A stretch of DNA of 64,000 nt from Dyadobacter sp. UC 10 (GTDB lineage: Bacteria > Bacteroidota > Bacteroidia > Cytophagales > Spirosomataceae). Positions 27,631 to 37,384 of this stretch are shown here, piece by piece; positions within the stretch are counted from its first letter, which is position 1; each line of letters starts with the position of its first letter. Made by a program: the position numbers and the translations under genes. The stretch covers positions 4,460,501 through 4,524,500 of the forward strand of contig NZ_VSRN01000001.1 in the NCBI RefSeq assembly GCF_008369915.1, written 5' to 3'. The notes below the pieces were generated by a model. It was not told the DNA's origin. It did no database searches and saw nothing but the letters and a program-made list of their open reading frames with translations.

Positions 27631-27882
27631 CAACTGTTTCGTCTCACCCGCACCTTTCGAAAATGTTTTGAGTATGGATTCCTCATCATTCTTATTAAAT
27701 ATTGAAATGAGTTGCTCGATACCGTTTGCGGTAGATCCTTTTTCCATAATTCCACCCAAAACAGAAGGCAGGATTGCATTCATCGCCGATTGCACGAGCG
27801 GCGCATCCTCTCCGATTTTATCGGCTATTTTTTCGATAACAGATTTGGTGAAGAACTCTTTGGCAATTTCAAGAATTTCCAT
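27631..27882 (-). pseudogene. DUF937-like protein, 3'-truncated
   Basis: From ATG 27882 the protein reads MEILEIAKEFFTKSVIEKIA, then DAPLVQSAMNAILPSVLGGI, GIEQLISIFNKN and ILKTFSKGAGE. The helix pattern with AILPSVLGGI is typical of DUF937 (YidB-like), which usually ends in a small glycine-rich tail with a second helix pair. Here the sequence runs into the antisense of the regulator's HTH at about 27630, so both convergent genes lost their 3' ends at the same joint. Function of the family is unknown. Confidence 0.65.
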
Positions 27883-28420
27883 GTGTTAAATTGTTTAGCA
27901 TAAGTGTTTAATAAGAATCTGTTTATTTATTCCCTTTTCATATAGGAATTGCGTCCGATCAATCAAAAGTGATAGGTCGATAACTATGGCAGGGCAATGC
28001 AGGTTAATATTCTCTTTTACGATTTCCATTTTTTTTAGGTATTCATGTAGTTTTTGACCTATACGTATAGTATAGATATGGCTTCTCCATGACCTACGAG
28101 CTGTGCGTAGTTCAAGTATATTGCATATCATACAAATACTACAATTTAGCAGGCGAAATCCTAATGTGAATTTGGCATTATAGCCTCAATTTTGAGTAAT
28201 GAACTACCGAAAATCTACTAGATCAATTTACTTAACATGTATTAGGATGGGTAGTTTAATTGAGGTGTGTTGACTTTGATACTGTTCGATTAAATATTTT
28301 ATCCAACTATTTAAAATGCATTCATGAAAATGGACATGCAGTATTGTCCCAGTACTATTAAAAACAATGAAAAATCCCTCCTGCGAAGCAGTCAATTAAA
28401 AACAGGTTTAATTAAGAATT
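27883..28420. other. Non-coding gap
   Basis: AT-rich, with no convincing gene. A minus-strand frame of 78 codons (27895-28131) has no recognisable features. A small self-complementary stretch with TATACGTATA lies near 28067. The 3' part should hold the promoter of 28421. Confidence 0.4.
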
Positions 28421-29902
28421 ATGAAAACAACTTTCCAGTATTTTAGATTTTTAACCATTATTATCGCCATTTCTGCCTTTCTTTTTAGCAGAAATTCCTT
28501 TGCCCAGTCCTGTACCAGCCCGATCACATCATACCCGACGACGGTCAATGGTGTTACGATTGAGTATTACGGGAGCGCTTCTTTCAGCCCTCCCAGCACA
28601 CCGATTACTTGCGGCCAACCAGCACCGGCGGTTGGTCAGTTTTATGGAAACGGGGCCACTATAACAGGCGGTTCATACGTTTTTTCAAGTCCTGTAAATG
28701 ATGTAGTATTTTGGGTTGGGGGAATGCATGACGTTGCTGCCTATGGAGCACCGGAGAAGTTCTCATGGTCTACGAATGGCGGGAATACAAGTGTTACGTA
28801 ATCAAATTATTGCCTGGGTGTACTTGGCGATTCCACATTTACATCCTCAGGTTCCTCGGATGCAAGCGGTACGAATTCGGCAGGTGGTTTTTTTACAGTA
28901 CATGCTGATTCCCCGTTCACCTCGATAACATTGATACACACCCAGGGAAATAGTGCCCTGAATGGAGCGGCAGTATTACTCTACTACGGCAGTGTTGTTT
29001 CCAGCCCTGCACTGTCCGCAGTAACGCAGCCTACGTGCACTACTACAACGGGATCATTCACCATCACCAACTACAATTCGGCGCTATCTTATACAATTAC
29101 TCCGGCTGGTGCAACCAGGAATGGGGCTGTTGTAACTGCTCCGGCAGGATCAGGTCCTTATTCGCTCACTGCAAGTAATGGAACATGCAGCTCGGGAACG
29201 GTCCAGTCAGGTACCGTCAACACACAGCCTTCAACTTCGGCACCTGTAATTTCAGCTAGTAATCCGACCTGTGCAGAACCTACAGGCAGTATTGTGGTTA
29301 ACTACCCCATCGGTGGTGCTACTTACACGTTGTCTCCCGGAAATATAACGAGCACAACCGGGTCTTTCTCCGGATTACCCGCCGGCAGCGGCCCTTATGC
29401 TGTAACATCTACCATTGACGGCTGTACTTCTAATGCATCCAACGCTGTTTCTATCGGAGCGGCGGCGACAGGGTGTGCGGGTCCACCCGATTTGCGTCCG
29501 TTGGTTTCGATGGGTGACGTAGGTTTTATCAAACCGTCCGCTTTGTCCAGGAGCGCTACACTGAAGCTATATAATGTAGGTGATCCAAATTCAAGTGCCT
29601 CCGGGGCAATAACGATATATATATACCCGCCTAACAATAATTTCAGCATTGCACTCGATGCCAGTCCAGGGTGGAACCTGGCTTACGATGCAGGTGGGAA
29701 TTATTATACTCTGGCTTCTTCTACGACCACGATTGCCTATGGCACTTCCAGTTTCGAGGCAATTAATCTGACCATTAACGCCGCTCCCGAGGTGTCAAAA
29801 GGGAAATACAATATCCAGTTTGAAGTCGGTGATACGTCCGGAGGGGAGACGAATAATCTGAACAACACGGTCTCAGTAGAAGTCACGGTATCCAATATGT
29901 AA
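28421..29902 (+). pseudogene. Secreted protein with an in-frame TAA
   Basis: ATG 28421 gives a signal sequence (FLTIIIAISAFLFSRNSFAQ) and then a beta-rich domain (VNGVTIEYYGSASFSPPSTP, YVFSSPVNDVVFWVGGMHDV). A TAA at 28799-28801 interrupts the frame, which continues without shift as SNYCLGVLGDSTFTSSG and on to 29902. The second part has two short SprB-like repeats (TCTTTTGSFTITNYNSALSY and TCAEPTGSIVVNYPIGGATY) and a C-terminal CARDB-like beta-sandwich starting PPDLRPLVSMGDVGF. There is no sorting domain; the next gene, 70 bp on, has one. The same two-gene arrangement occurs at 41101-44830. The lesion is one codon and could be a substitution or an error. Confidence 0.7.
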
Positions 29903-29972
29903 CTGGTATACCCAGGCAAGCAATTCAGCTTGCCGGCCGTACCATACTATTCAACATTTAATTGCTAAACCA

Positions 29973-31001
29973 ATGAAGATTTCCAGATTGATTATTTTAG
30001 TGTTCGGCTTTTTTATGGCTGTCAATGGCGCCATTGCGCAAGGCGAAGACATCGTTCTGCAGTCGGGTAACTATGACCGGGACCCTTATCCCGGCTATAA
30101 TACCAGCGGCAGCGAGAGGGGTACATATACCATACAAGTTGCCAAGTCTGCGCATACTTTTACTGCCGGCCAATTTACTATAAACGTAGCTTTTCCCCCG
30201 GGTGCAGTCTATGCTGGTGGAGGAACCATCCCGTCAGAATTTACCGTCACCCAGGGAGCTGACGGATCTTCGGCGGTGGTTATTTCGATCACAGGGGACT
30301 GGGCAGGAACCGGACCGACCGCAATACGTACGTTGGTGTTACCCATAAAAATAATAGATGCTTCCGATGACCAGCCCACAGCAACCGCGCTACAATGGGC
30401 TGATCCTTTTGTAACAGAAAATCCGGCCGGTAACTCCACCGGGTCGCCTCTAAATGTCCTGGACTGGGTTATGCCGGTAGAACTGCAGTCGTTTACTGTT
30501 TCAAAAGAAGGCATGGCTGTCAACCTCGCCTGGACGACAACCGAAGAAACCAACGCCAGTCATTTCGAGGTACAGCGAAGCGCTGATGCAAAGACATGGC
30601 AGAAAATTGGCCGTGTGGACGCAAGCGGAGAAAGTAAAGTAAACGTCAATTACAGCTTTGCAGACAGCTCACCGCTCTCGGGTACGAACTATTACCGGTT
30701 AAAGATGGTCGACAACGATGCCACTTTTTCGTTCAGTAAGATCAGGAACGTCGAAATGGAAAAAAGACATTTAGTGATATACCCTAATCCTGCGACCAAT
30801 GTGATGTTCCTGGATGGTGTTGATGCATCCAAAGTCAAATCCATTTCAATACATAATAACAATGGGCAAACAGTGTATGCCGCCAGCAAAATGTCCCCGG
30901 CAGGGATTGATGTAAGCAGGTTGCCAATCGGTACATACCTGGTATGTACCCGTACACTCGACGGGGTTGCATTAGCACAAAGGATAATGATAGCAAGATA
31001 G
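29973..31001 (+). CDS. T9SS-sorted secreted protein
   Basis: 342 residues: a signal peptide (MKISRLIILVFGFFMAVNGA, cleaved after IAQ), a DUF11-like beta-sandwich of about 130 residues (GTYTIQVAKSAHTFTAGQFT, FPPGAVYAGG, SAVVISITGDWAG), and a long T9SS C-terminal region. The latter has MPVELQSFTVSKEGMAVNLA, FEVQRSADAKTWQKIG, TNYYRLKMVDNDATFSFSKI, IYPNPATNV and IGTYLVCTRTLDG. Its C-terminal 170 residues are very close to those of 43766-44830, including DGVDASKVKSISIHNNNGQT. It is probably co-transcribed with 28421-29902 and exported to the cell surface. Confidence 0.88.
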   Translation: MKISRLIILVFGFFMAVNGAIAQGEDIVLQSGNYDRDPYPGYNTSGSERGTYTIQVAKSAHTFTAGQFTINVAFPPGAVYAGGGTIPSEFTVTQGADGSSAVVISITGDWAGTGPTAIRTLVLPIKIIDASDDQPTATALQWADPFVTENPAGNSTGSPLNVLDWVMPVELQSFTVSKEGMAVNLAWTTTEETNASHFEVQRSADAKTWQKIGRVDASGESKVNVNYSFADSSPLSGTNYYRLKMVDNDATFSFSKIRNVEMEKRHLVIYPNPATNVMFLDGVDASKVKSISIHNNNGQTVYAASKMSPAGIDVSRLPIGTYLVCTRTLDGVALAQRIMIAR

Positions 31002-31098
31002 TGCGCTATGCTTCGCTGTGATAACCCATGATGTGGTAAACGGTTGAATAAGAGAGATCCATCTCGCCACCGTTATCCTGATCTCCCTTCATCCCGGC

Positions 31099-31125
31099 GC
31101 CCTGCAAGCCATTTACTTGCAGGGC
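31099..31125 (+). terminator. Terminator after 29973-31001
   Basis: GCCCTGCAAG and CTTGCAGGGC form a 10-bp perfect stem with a 7-nt loop, followed by GACTTTGTT. It lies about 100 bp after the stop codon and has nearly the 27-nt size of the other hairpins. Confidence 0.65.
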
Positions 31126-31246
31126 GACTTTGTTCCGCTCAACCATTTGCTACAATGTGCTTGTAGAATATACTACTTAAGACCGGGAGTATCATTTATA
31201 TATTTGCCCGATCCTCAGGACAGAAATAACCCAACACTTTCACACG

Positions 31247-32329
31247 ATGCTGTCTTCAATTCTTCGATCGAAACGGCCGGTTGTTCTGTTTTTAGCCCTT
31301 TCTACTCTTATGCAGCCGGCATTCGCACAAAATACACTTGATCTGGTTCAGGATGGTGTCAATAACAGCTACAAGCCGCCAGTGCTCAAAGGTCCGACTT
31401 CCATTCCGCAGACGATGCACTTCTTTGATAACCACAATGGCAGCATCGACCAGGGGATCTACTTCCGCAAACCGGAACCAGCACTTTCGGTTACTTCAGT
31501 TTTAGCGACCAATCTTTTGCCAATATTCCTCAGCACGTAACCGGCCTGACATTCGGGGCATCGTCTGGTGGCAGCAAAAACCATGTAAAACCTGAGCTGA
31601 TCGCCAACACAAAATATTACTTTACAGACCATAACAGAGCAATTTTTACATCTCATCCGCAAGGTCCTGCCGGGCAGGGGGTTAATTTAAATACGAACGC
31701 TGGTATGCAGGTATTTTTGTCCGCTAAGCCGCTGCTGTTCGCCAATGCGTCTAAGTCGGATATATGCAGATACTATTATGGAGAGATTCGTATCCGGTTT
31801 AGCCGCTAGGTTGCTAATCCCGTTCTGTCTTTTGTTGGCCTGGGAGCTACTACAAATTTTGCGAATAAAAAGCTCGGGTTCGCAACGAAGCTGGAATTGC
31901 AAACCCCTTCTTTAACCCTCGCCAAATTGTCTGGAAACGAAGAATTGCAGATCGATTCATCAAGAACCAAAATACTACATTCCAAGACACCAATCACCGG
32001 TGATTGTGGAAATGGCGCAGCATGCGGCAGTGTATTGGTCAAAGGGTCTGAGATCAGTGTACTGGTATTCAAAGTGTACCTTCGTCCGGAGGGTGGCCCC
32101 GGAATCTGTGGAAGCGAGCATGTGACCAACTCCGGGGATATGTGGCATGTTACCGTTTCCCTTCCTGAACAGTGAGCGATATGATTCGGGTGATAATCTG
32201 ACGTTTTGGCTGACAGTAGTTAGCACGATGTGTTCCGTTGAACAAGTAAACCTGCGTTTAAATGTGTTCGTGATTGAGTTTCGTAATTCAACTACAATAG
32301 TCATTTACATAAGTGTTAACAGCGACTAA
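31247..32329 (+). pseudogene. Decayed secreted protein (relative of the 45364-46932 type)
   Basis: ATG 31247 starts MLSSILRSKRPVVLFLALST with a signal peptide ending in AFAQ. The first frame breaks at about 31470-31480; the next frame reads FANIPQHVTGLTFGASSGGS and LFANASKSDICRYYYGEIRI, meets a TAG near 31807, and continues VLSFVGLGATTNFANKKLGF, then GPGICGSEHVTNSGDMWHVT up to a TGA. A last fragment, RYDSGDNLTFWLTVVSTM, resembles the SYDTGD...LTLGSTVD motif found in surface proteins of this phylum. At least one frameshift and two stops are needed to join the pieces. A promoter-like TATATTTGC lies at 31199-31207. No T9SS domain survives. Confidence 0.7.
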
Positions 32330-32337
32330 ATATTACA

Positions 32338-33036
32338 CTAGGGAAACAGGATATGGCCAACAGCATGGAAGGAGTAGGCGCGGTCGTGGGAGAGGAAGAA
32401 TTTGACCAGCAGCAAAATAATCGTCGTAAATGCGATCCCGAAGAAGGGAAGTGTCAGTTTGGGATACGCATCCGCCGACGCCATGAACGCTGAGTGCCAG
32501 GCAGCTAATTGTGCTTCTGATTTCAGGTCGGCTTGTAAATCCGAGAAAAAATAATTGTTGTTCTTCCTGCAAACAACCAGAAATGCAGATGATGTATCGG
32601 CAGGGAATGCGTCGAAAAGTTTGACAAAATACCGTTCTTTTAAAGCACCGGCCGGAAAACTGGCATATTTTCCGGCCTTTTTGATTTTCTTCCATTGCTT
32701 CCCTTTTCGCTGAAAGACGTCAATTCCATCCTGGTAGCCGGTGACGAGGTATTTCCTGGTTTTGTCATTCCTGAGTATGGAATAGGGAATAAAAAGCCAA
32801 ACTGATGTCCCTGGGAGGAATAAACTGGTTTGGATACTGGAACTGTAATCACGGCCGGCGATTCCGGACATCACTGCGCCCACATCGTTATCATGAAGCG
32901 GGCGCCCGTACAGGCACACGATGCGGTCAGGTTCCGGGTTACCCGACAAGGGAGCGCAATAGCCTGATGGAATAAAAGATAAGAGATAAATTATTGTGAA
33001 CAGTATTTCGATAATCGAAACTTTAATTTTTGTCAT
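32338..33036 (-). pseudogene. Truncated 7TM-DISM-type sensor (N-terminal part only)
   Basis: 232 residues: a signal-like hydrophobic start (EILFTIIYLLSFIPSGYCAP), an extracellular domain of about 150 residues with VWLFIPYSILRNDKTRKYLV and AGKYASFPAGALKERYFVKL, and then one transmembrane helix (LPFFGIAFTTIILLLVKFFL) followed by SHDRAYSFHAVGHILFP and a stop. The HDRAY-type residues after the first helix are typical of 7TMR-DISM receptors, in which six more helices and a kinase or cyclase domain follow. All of that is absent here. A regulator gene (33372) starts divergently 335 bp away, so this may be the stump of its sensor. Confidence 0.55.
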
Positions 33037-33314
33037 CCTAACCGGTCAAAGATGGGGTAGGTAAAGTTATTGCCCGGCAGGCAACGGAATTGTAGCGGGA
33101 GCGCAGGTTTCCGGTTAGTTTTTTTACGATGAAAATAGCTTTAATACTAATTTAAAAAGACTGAGGTGTGCTAAATCAACCGGGAAATTATAGTTCGATT
33201 TCTACATTACCTGTCGGCAATTAATCCCTGTTTTATATTGAAATAAAATTTATAATTGAAATGGTCAGATTTCTATTAATAAGTATGATCCCTATCGTTT
33301 AATTACTACGGCTA

Positions 33315-33323
33315 TATATTTGC
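33315..33323 (+). promoter_or_regulatory. -7 element upstream of regulator 33372
   Basis: TATATTTGC fits the Bacteroidota -7 consensus TAnnTTTG and lies 48 bp before the start codon. No clear -33 TTG is seen. Confidence 0.4.
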
Positions 33324-33371
33324 ACCGATTGAATTTTTCGCCGTGTTTTGATAGTGAAAATCATAATTAAC

Positions 33372-34004
33372 ATGGCTCGAATTCTTATTGCAGATGATCA
33401 TCCCATTTTTAGGAGCGGCTTGCGGCAATCGCTTGAAAACTTCATTTCTAAATTGGAAGTCGTAGAAGTCGAAAATTTCAAAAAAGCGCTTTACGTTTCT
33501 GAATCATCGAACTTCGATCTGGTCATCATGGATATAGATATGCCAGGCGGTAATAGTGTCAAAATGGTCGAAACATTTAAAAGTAAGTGGCCAGACCTTC
33601 CGGTATTAGTGGTGTCGGCATATGATGAAAATTTATATGCGCTGGCGTTCGTGAAAGCGGGGGCAGACGGATACCTATCAAAGAATGCATTGGAAAACGA
33701 GCTCAAAATTGCAGTGGAATCGGCGCTTTTCAATAAAAAGCTTTACCTGAGCGAGGCAGTCCGGGAGGAAAGCTTCAGGATGTTTATGAAAACAGGACGG
33801 GCAATGGAAAGCTCACAGGCGTCTCTTTCCGTACGGGAGCGGGAAATTGCACAGATGTTCATTTCGGGGATGGGCGTGTCGGAAATTGCGGGCCTGCTGG
33901 ACCTTCACACCTCCACGGTTAGTACCCATCGCGCAAGGATATTCAGGAAGATGGGAGTAGAAAATTTGATGGAACTATCGCGTAAGTACAGCATATTGGG
34001 TTAA
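33372..34004 (+). CDS. NarL/FixJ-type response regulator
   Basis: ATG 33372 starts MARILIADDHPIFRSGLRQS; an upstream ATG at 33348 would add 8 residues. Canonical receiver: acidic pair ADDH, phospho-acceptor in VIMDIDMPGGN, Lys in GYLSKNAL. HTH with LSVREREIAQMFISGMGVSE and HTSTVSTHRARIFRKMGVEN. It belongs to the same clade as 19971-20603 and 35067-35699 (shared PGGNSVKM and VSEIAG). The divergent neighbour is a truncated sensor, so its kinase may be supplied in trans. Confidence 0.92.
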   Translation: MARILIADDHPIFRSGLRQSLENFISKLEVVEVENFKKALYVSESSNFDLVIMDIDMPGGNSVKMVETFKSKWPDLPVLVVSAYDENLYALAFVKAGADGYLSKNALENELKIAVESALFNKKLYLSEAVREESFRMFMKTGRAMESSQASLSVREREIAQMFISGMGVSEIAGLLDLHTSTVSTHRARIFRKMGVENLMELSRKYSILG

Positions 34005-34081
34005 TAGTGTGCGTACCACTTCCAGCTTACATCGCTGAATTTGCGGTAATTTCAAACATTATGCGCGGAAATAGCGGAATG

Positions 34082-34723
34082 TTACGCCTGCTCGGGATCG
34101 AGATTGATAGCCTTTCTCAGGTCGACGATGCTGTGTATATTGAGTTTTCGGAATATTGTTTTTCTTGCGGAGCTGATCGAAGTGGGTTTTCGACCCAATT
34201 TCTCTGCAATAAACGGACTGCTCTGGCCCCTGCACAATCGGACTGCAATTTCAAATTCATAAGGCGTCAATCTCCTTTGATGACGCGTTGGGTTTTTATC
34301 GTTTTCGACTATACGTTGAACGAAGTTGCTGGTGAGTTCAGGACTTAGATAATGCTCACCTTTCAGGATCCTGTTAAGGCATGTAAGCATCTGATTTTCA
34401 TTTTGATGTTTAAGTACGTATCCGGTAACCCCAGACATAAAATAGGAAGGCACCAGTTCGGGCTGAAACTGATGATCATAGATCATCAGGGGGACCTGCG
34501 GACATTCATTCCTGAATTGCCTGATCATAAGAAGCTTGTCCTCCTTGGCGTTTTCGCAAATACCGATGATCACCGCCCTGGCCCGAATATTCCGGTGTTC
34601 AGAGAGAAAACTGTCCAGGTTTGATGCAGCCAATATCTCGGCGTCTTTATAAGCCTCCTTCAATAAAATCGTCAGACCAATCCGTATAATTGGGAATGCG
34701 TCAATAATCCCTATCTGTATCAT
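34082..34723 (-). CDS. LuxR-type regulator with Asp-less receiver
   Basis: ATG 34723 gives MIQIGIIDAFPIIRIGLTIL, aligned with the other members of the subgroup; ATG 34747 would add 8 residues. The receiver core has RAVIIGICENAKEDKL where Asp is expected, and GYVLKHQNE at the Lys position. The HTH reads LTPYEFEIAVRLCRGQSSPF and PTSISSARKTIFRKLNIHSI. It is the closest intact relative of the broken gene 27078-27630. It lies convergent to regulator 33372-34004 and divergent from regulator 35067-35699. It is probably independent of phosphorylation; its target is unknown. Confidence 0.88.
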   Translation of the reverse strand: MIQIGIIDAFPIIRIGLTILLKEAYKDAEILAASNLDSFLSEHRNIRARAVIIGICENAKEDKLLMIRQFRNECPQVPLMIYDHQFQPELVPSYFMSGVTGYVLKHQNENQMLTCLNRILKGEHYLSPELTSNFVQRIVENDKNPTRHQRRLTPYEFEIAVRLCRGQSSPFIAEKLGRKPTSISSARKTIFRKLNIHSIVDLRKAINLDPEQA

Positions 34724-35066
34724 TCTTTTTGTTATTTGAAAGCACATGCCGATGCATTTGCCGGAGCGAATTTGGATGGACTAAGCACATTTTGACTATT
34801 AATTGGTGCAATAGTGAAATTAGGTGTGTGTATAGTGCTTGTTCCAAACTTCCGGCGGCAAATGTATTTCATGTCGCGCTGCAATGCGTTAGCAAATGAA
34901 TGAGGCGGTGACTGGTAATGTTATGATGGTTGTAGTAACATTGCTACCCCCGTTTTAAGGTGAATGAAAAACTGGTAAGATACAGTTCAGATTTATGGAG
35001 ATATTCTTGTAATTTGTTATTAATTGTCACTTTAATTACAATGTTCAGAACCAGACAAAGCTATTG

Positions 35067-35699
35067 ATGAAACATATTCTTATCGCCGAGGATCACCCTA
35101 TTATGCGGTCGGGGACCCGGCAAATTGTCCATACGTATTTCCCTGACTCAGTCATAACTGAGGTTGACACTTTTAAAAAAGCAATTATGTCGGCGGGCGA
35201 AAAAGCATGCGATCTGGCGATTCTGGATATTGGTATTCCAGGCGGCAACAGCGTCAAAATGATCGAGGTTTTTAAGGAAAGACATCCTGATGTGAAAGTG
35301 CTTATTTTTTCCTCATATGATGAAGATCTGTACGCCCTTCCATTTATTAAAGCCGGAGCAGATGGTTATATTTCCAAGGACGCTCCAGAACAGGAATTCA
35401 AGTCTGCCCTGGAAACAATCTTGTTACGGGGGAAAGTATATTTGAGCGAGCGCATGAAAGAAGATAGTCTCTCCAGGTTCATTAACTCGGGAAAGAGCCA
35501 GGATGATGCGGAACCCCGGCTCTCTTTCCGGGAGCGGGAGATTGTCCAGTTATTGTTGTCGGGAAAAGGGGTTTCCGAAATTGCCGGAATGCTCGACGTG
35601 CATATTTCGACAGTCAGTACACATCGTGCAAGGATATTAAAGAAAATGAAAGTTGATAATTTAATGGATCTCGCCAGGAAATTTGATATTCTTAAATAG
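35067..35699 (+). CDS. NarL/FixJ-type response regulator (near twin of 19971-20603)
   Basis: 210 residues from ATG 35067. The receiver has AEDHPIMRSGTRQ, the phospho-acceptor in LAILDIGIPGGN and the Lys in GYISKDAP. The HTH has LSFREREIVQLLLSGKGVSE and HISTVSTHRARILKKM. Most residues are identical to 19971-20603, including the linker QDDA, so one arose by recent duplication. No kinase is adjacent; the propeller sensor 16796-19978 could serve both. It stands alone, followed by more than 1.6 kb with few coding signs. Confidence 0.93.
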   Translation: MKHILIAEDHPIMRSGTRQIVHTYFPDSVITEVDTFKKAIMSAGEKACDLAILDIGIPGGNSVKMIEVFKERHPDVKVLIFSSYDEDLYALPFIKAGADGYISKDAPEQEFKSALETILLRGKVYLSERMKEDSLSRFINSGKSQDDAEPRLSFREREIVQLLLSGKGVSEIAGMLDVHISTVSTHRARILKKMKVDNLMDLARKFDILK

Positions 35700-36626
35700 G
35701 TTAATTATGCGGAAGCCGGGTTTTGATCAAGCCCTGTCTGCCAATCGCGTTAAAGGGCATTTTAATTGTTATTGATTGACCAGCTCCTGATTTAGTTATT
35801 TCAGCAATAAAAAAATTGTTATGAAATTCTCTTTGAAAGCGGAAAACATTTTGGGTCAGATTAGCAGCAAAACTATGCTGTGAGACTACGGAAAATTGCG
35901 AAGGAAATCAAAAGGTGATCACGGGCTCGCTATGGAGCTTTGGGCTATCGTCAGGCTTTTGCCCAGACTATTGGCCATTTTGATTATGGACGTTAAGCAC
36001 ATTTCGCGGGATTTTATTAATCAGCTTGATCTCAATATGCAAATTCATCCATTGGCTGAGCGAAATCAGTTGATCGACTGGGTTATGGCCAATCAACTCA
36101 CTAAGACAAGAAAACAATTACATTGATCGAATCATGAGAAAATAGGTTCTTTCGCTCTTCAAAGGCGGATATTCCGGTATTATCAGGCGCGTTTAAGGTG
36201 GATAGGGCAAATGCCGCTTGCGAATACACCGGAATGCTAAATAAAATAGAAACTTTGACGAGAAAAACAACTTATTTCAAAGCCAAGCAAATACCCAAGT
36301 AAGACGACTGACAAAGTTTTATGCAACCTGACGGTTGACAACCTAGCAATTCTCTTTAAAGTTGCAGATCAGTCGAAGATCATAAGTGCCCTGTCGCTTG
36401 CTATATTGTTCAGAAGATGACACCTTATTTATCAACATTGTATCAGGAAGAAATCTCTTGTAACAGTTTGCGTGTAAAGAGCTATTCAGTTATTCACTAC
36501 CAGCCTAGTCCTATTATTACACTTGCTTAGTATATTATATATAAAGGTGCTGATAAGTAGATTTTATATTTGAGCATCCAGTTCCAAATTTGGGAGTAAT
36601 TTTCCAAATAGCATTGAGTGTTTTTA

Positions 36627-36653
36627 CTTCCCTCCCGGAACCCGGGAGGGAAG
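36627..36653 (+). terminator. 27-nt hairpin with perfect 12-bp stem
   Basis: CTTCCCTCCCGG and CCGGGAGGGAAG around loop AAC, followed by TTTTC. No gene lies immediately upstream, so it may end a small RNA. Confidence 0.6.
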
Positions 36654-37134
36654 TTTTCAGACAGCGGATAGATAGTTTGTAGTTCGTTCCACCCTTGTAA
36701 TTCTTTTACTGACTCATCTTTGTGATACCGCCAGGGTGTAGAGATATACTATTTAAGTAGATTTTTTCAATGCATCGAATTTGAGCCGCAGTAAAAGCTT
36801 AGAGCTGCCCTTGCTAACTGACGAAAACCACCTTATTTTTGATCGGCGCCAGATTGCTTACTTTACCGCTATGGGAAATAAGATAGCCGTTTTTGATGAC
36901 AGACGTCAACTAAATCTTATAGCAATCAGGCTCTTCTTTTACCTTCTGGTTTATCTTCTCGATTTACTTTTGCTTGTCAGAACCGAAGGGGCCTTCTGCT
37001 ACTGGTACCCAGTGCGCTTGATATAATTGATTTTTTAAGTTTTAGAAAGTATAAAAGAGGAGTAATGCTTTCAACCTCCTTGTATTTCAGGGGGGCTGAT
37101 TTTTTGTCAGCTAAAGTAAATTGAGTTAAATATC

Positions 37135-37161
37135 CAGTTCCTGGGTCATGCCCAGGAATTG
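37135..37161 (+). terminator. 27-nt hairpin, covarying copy of 3696-3722
   Basis: CAGTTCCTGGGT, loop CAT, GCCCAGGAATTG, followed by TTTTGT. Compared with 3696-3722, inner stem positions change on both sides so that pairing is kept (for example C-G to T-A), and the flanks ATCCAGTTCC and TGTTTTGT are shared. Confidence 0.6.
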
Positions 37162-37384
37162 TTTTGTATCACGGTGTTTCTATTTGATCAAGTTCGGGAT
37201 ACACTATACTACTTATATCAATAAAATCCTACAAGCGGCGCTCCGTTGTTTGACTTACGTTTTTATTCTCTCATCATACCTTTGGAGCTCAGAACACTGG
37301 TAGTGAGTGGTGCTTTCAACCTCCTGGAATCTAGGAGGCTTGATTTTATTCGCAATGGCCAAATTTTACATTCAAACATAACAA

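Larger units (their letters stand above)
35700..37384. other. Long mostly non-coding stretch with four hairpins of the 27-nt type
   Basis: No gene here can be supported. Starting at 35821, MKFSLKAENILGQISSKTML then a TGA, and in the same frame KSKGDHGLAMELWAI to 36126, may be a broken small gene of unknown type. Hairpins of 26-27 nt lie at 36627-36653 (12-bp perfect stem CTTCCCTCCCGG, loop AAC), 37072-37098, 37135-37161 (CAGTTCCTGGGT, loop CAT) and 37317-37342, each followed by T-rich sequence. A recurring TATACTAYTT sequence occurs at 36745 and 37205. The layout suggests several short transcripts, each ending at a hairpin. Confidence 0.45.

Noticed and set aside
27895..28131. 78-codon minus-strand frame
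   Set aside because: No recognisable motif, no promoter or ribosome site, AT-rich gap.
35896..36126. 76-codon frame
   Set aside because: It could be the second half of a broken gene starting at 35821, but no family is recognised; mentioned only within the gap description.
36781..37026. 81-codon frame, weakly LytTR-like (FDRRQIAYFTAMGNKIAVFD)
   Set aside because: No ATG start, and the second half does not match the LytTR helix. It may be chance or a relic and is not safe to call.
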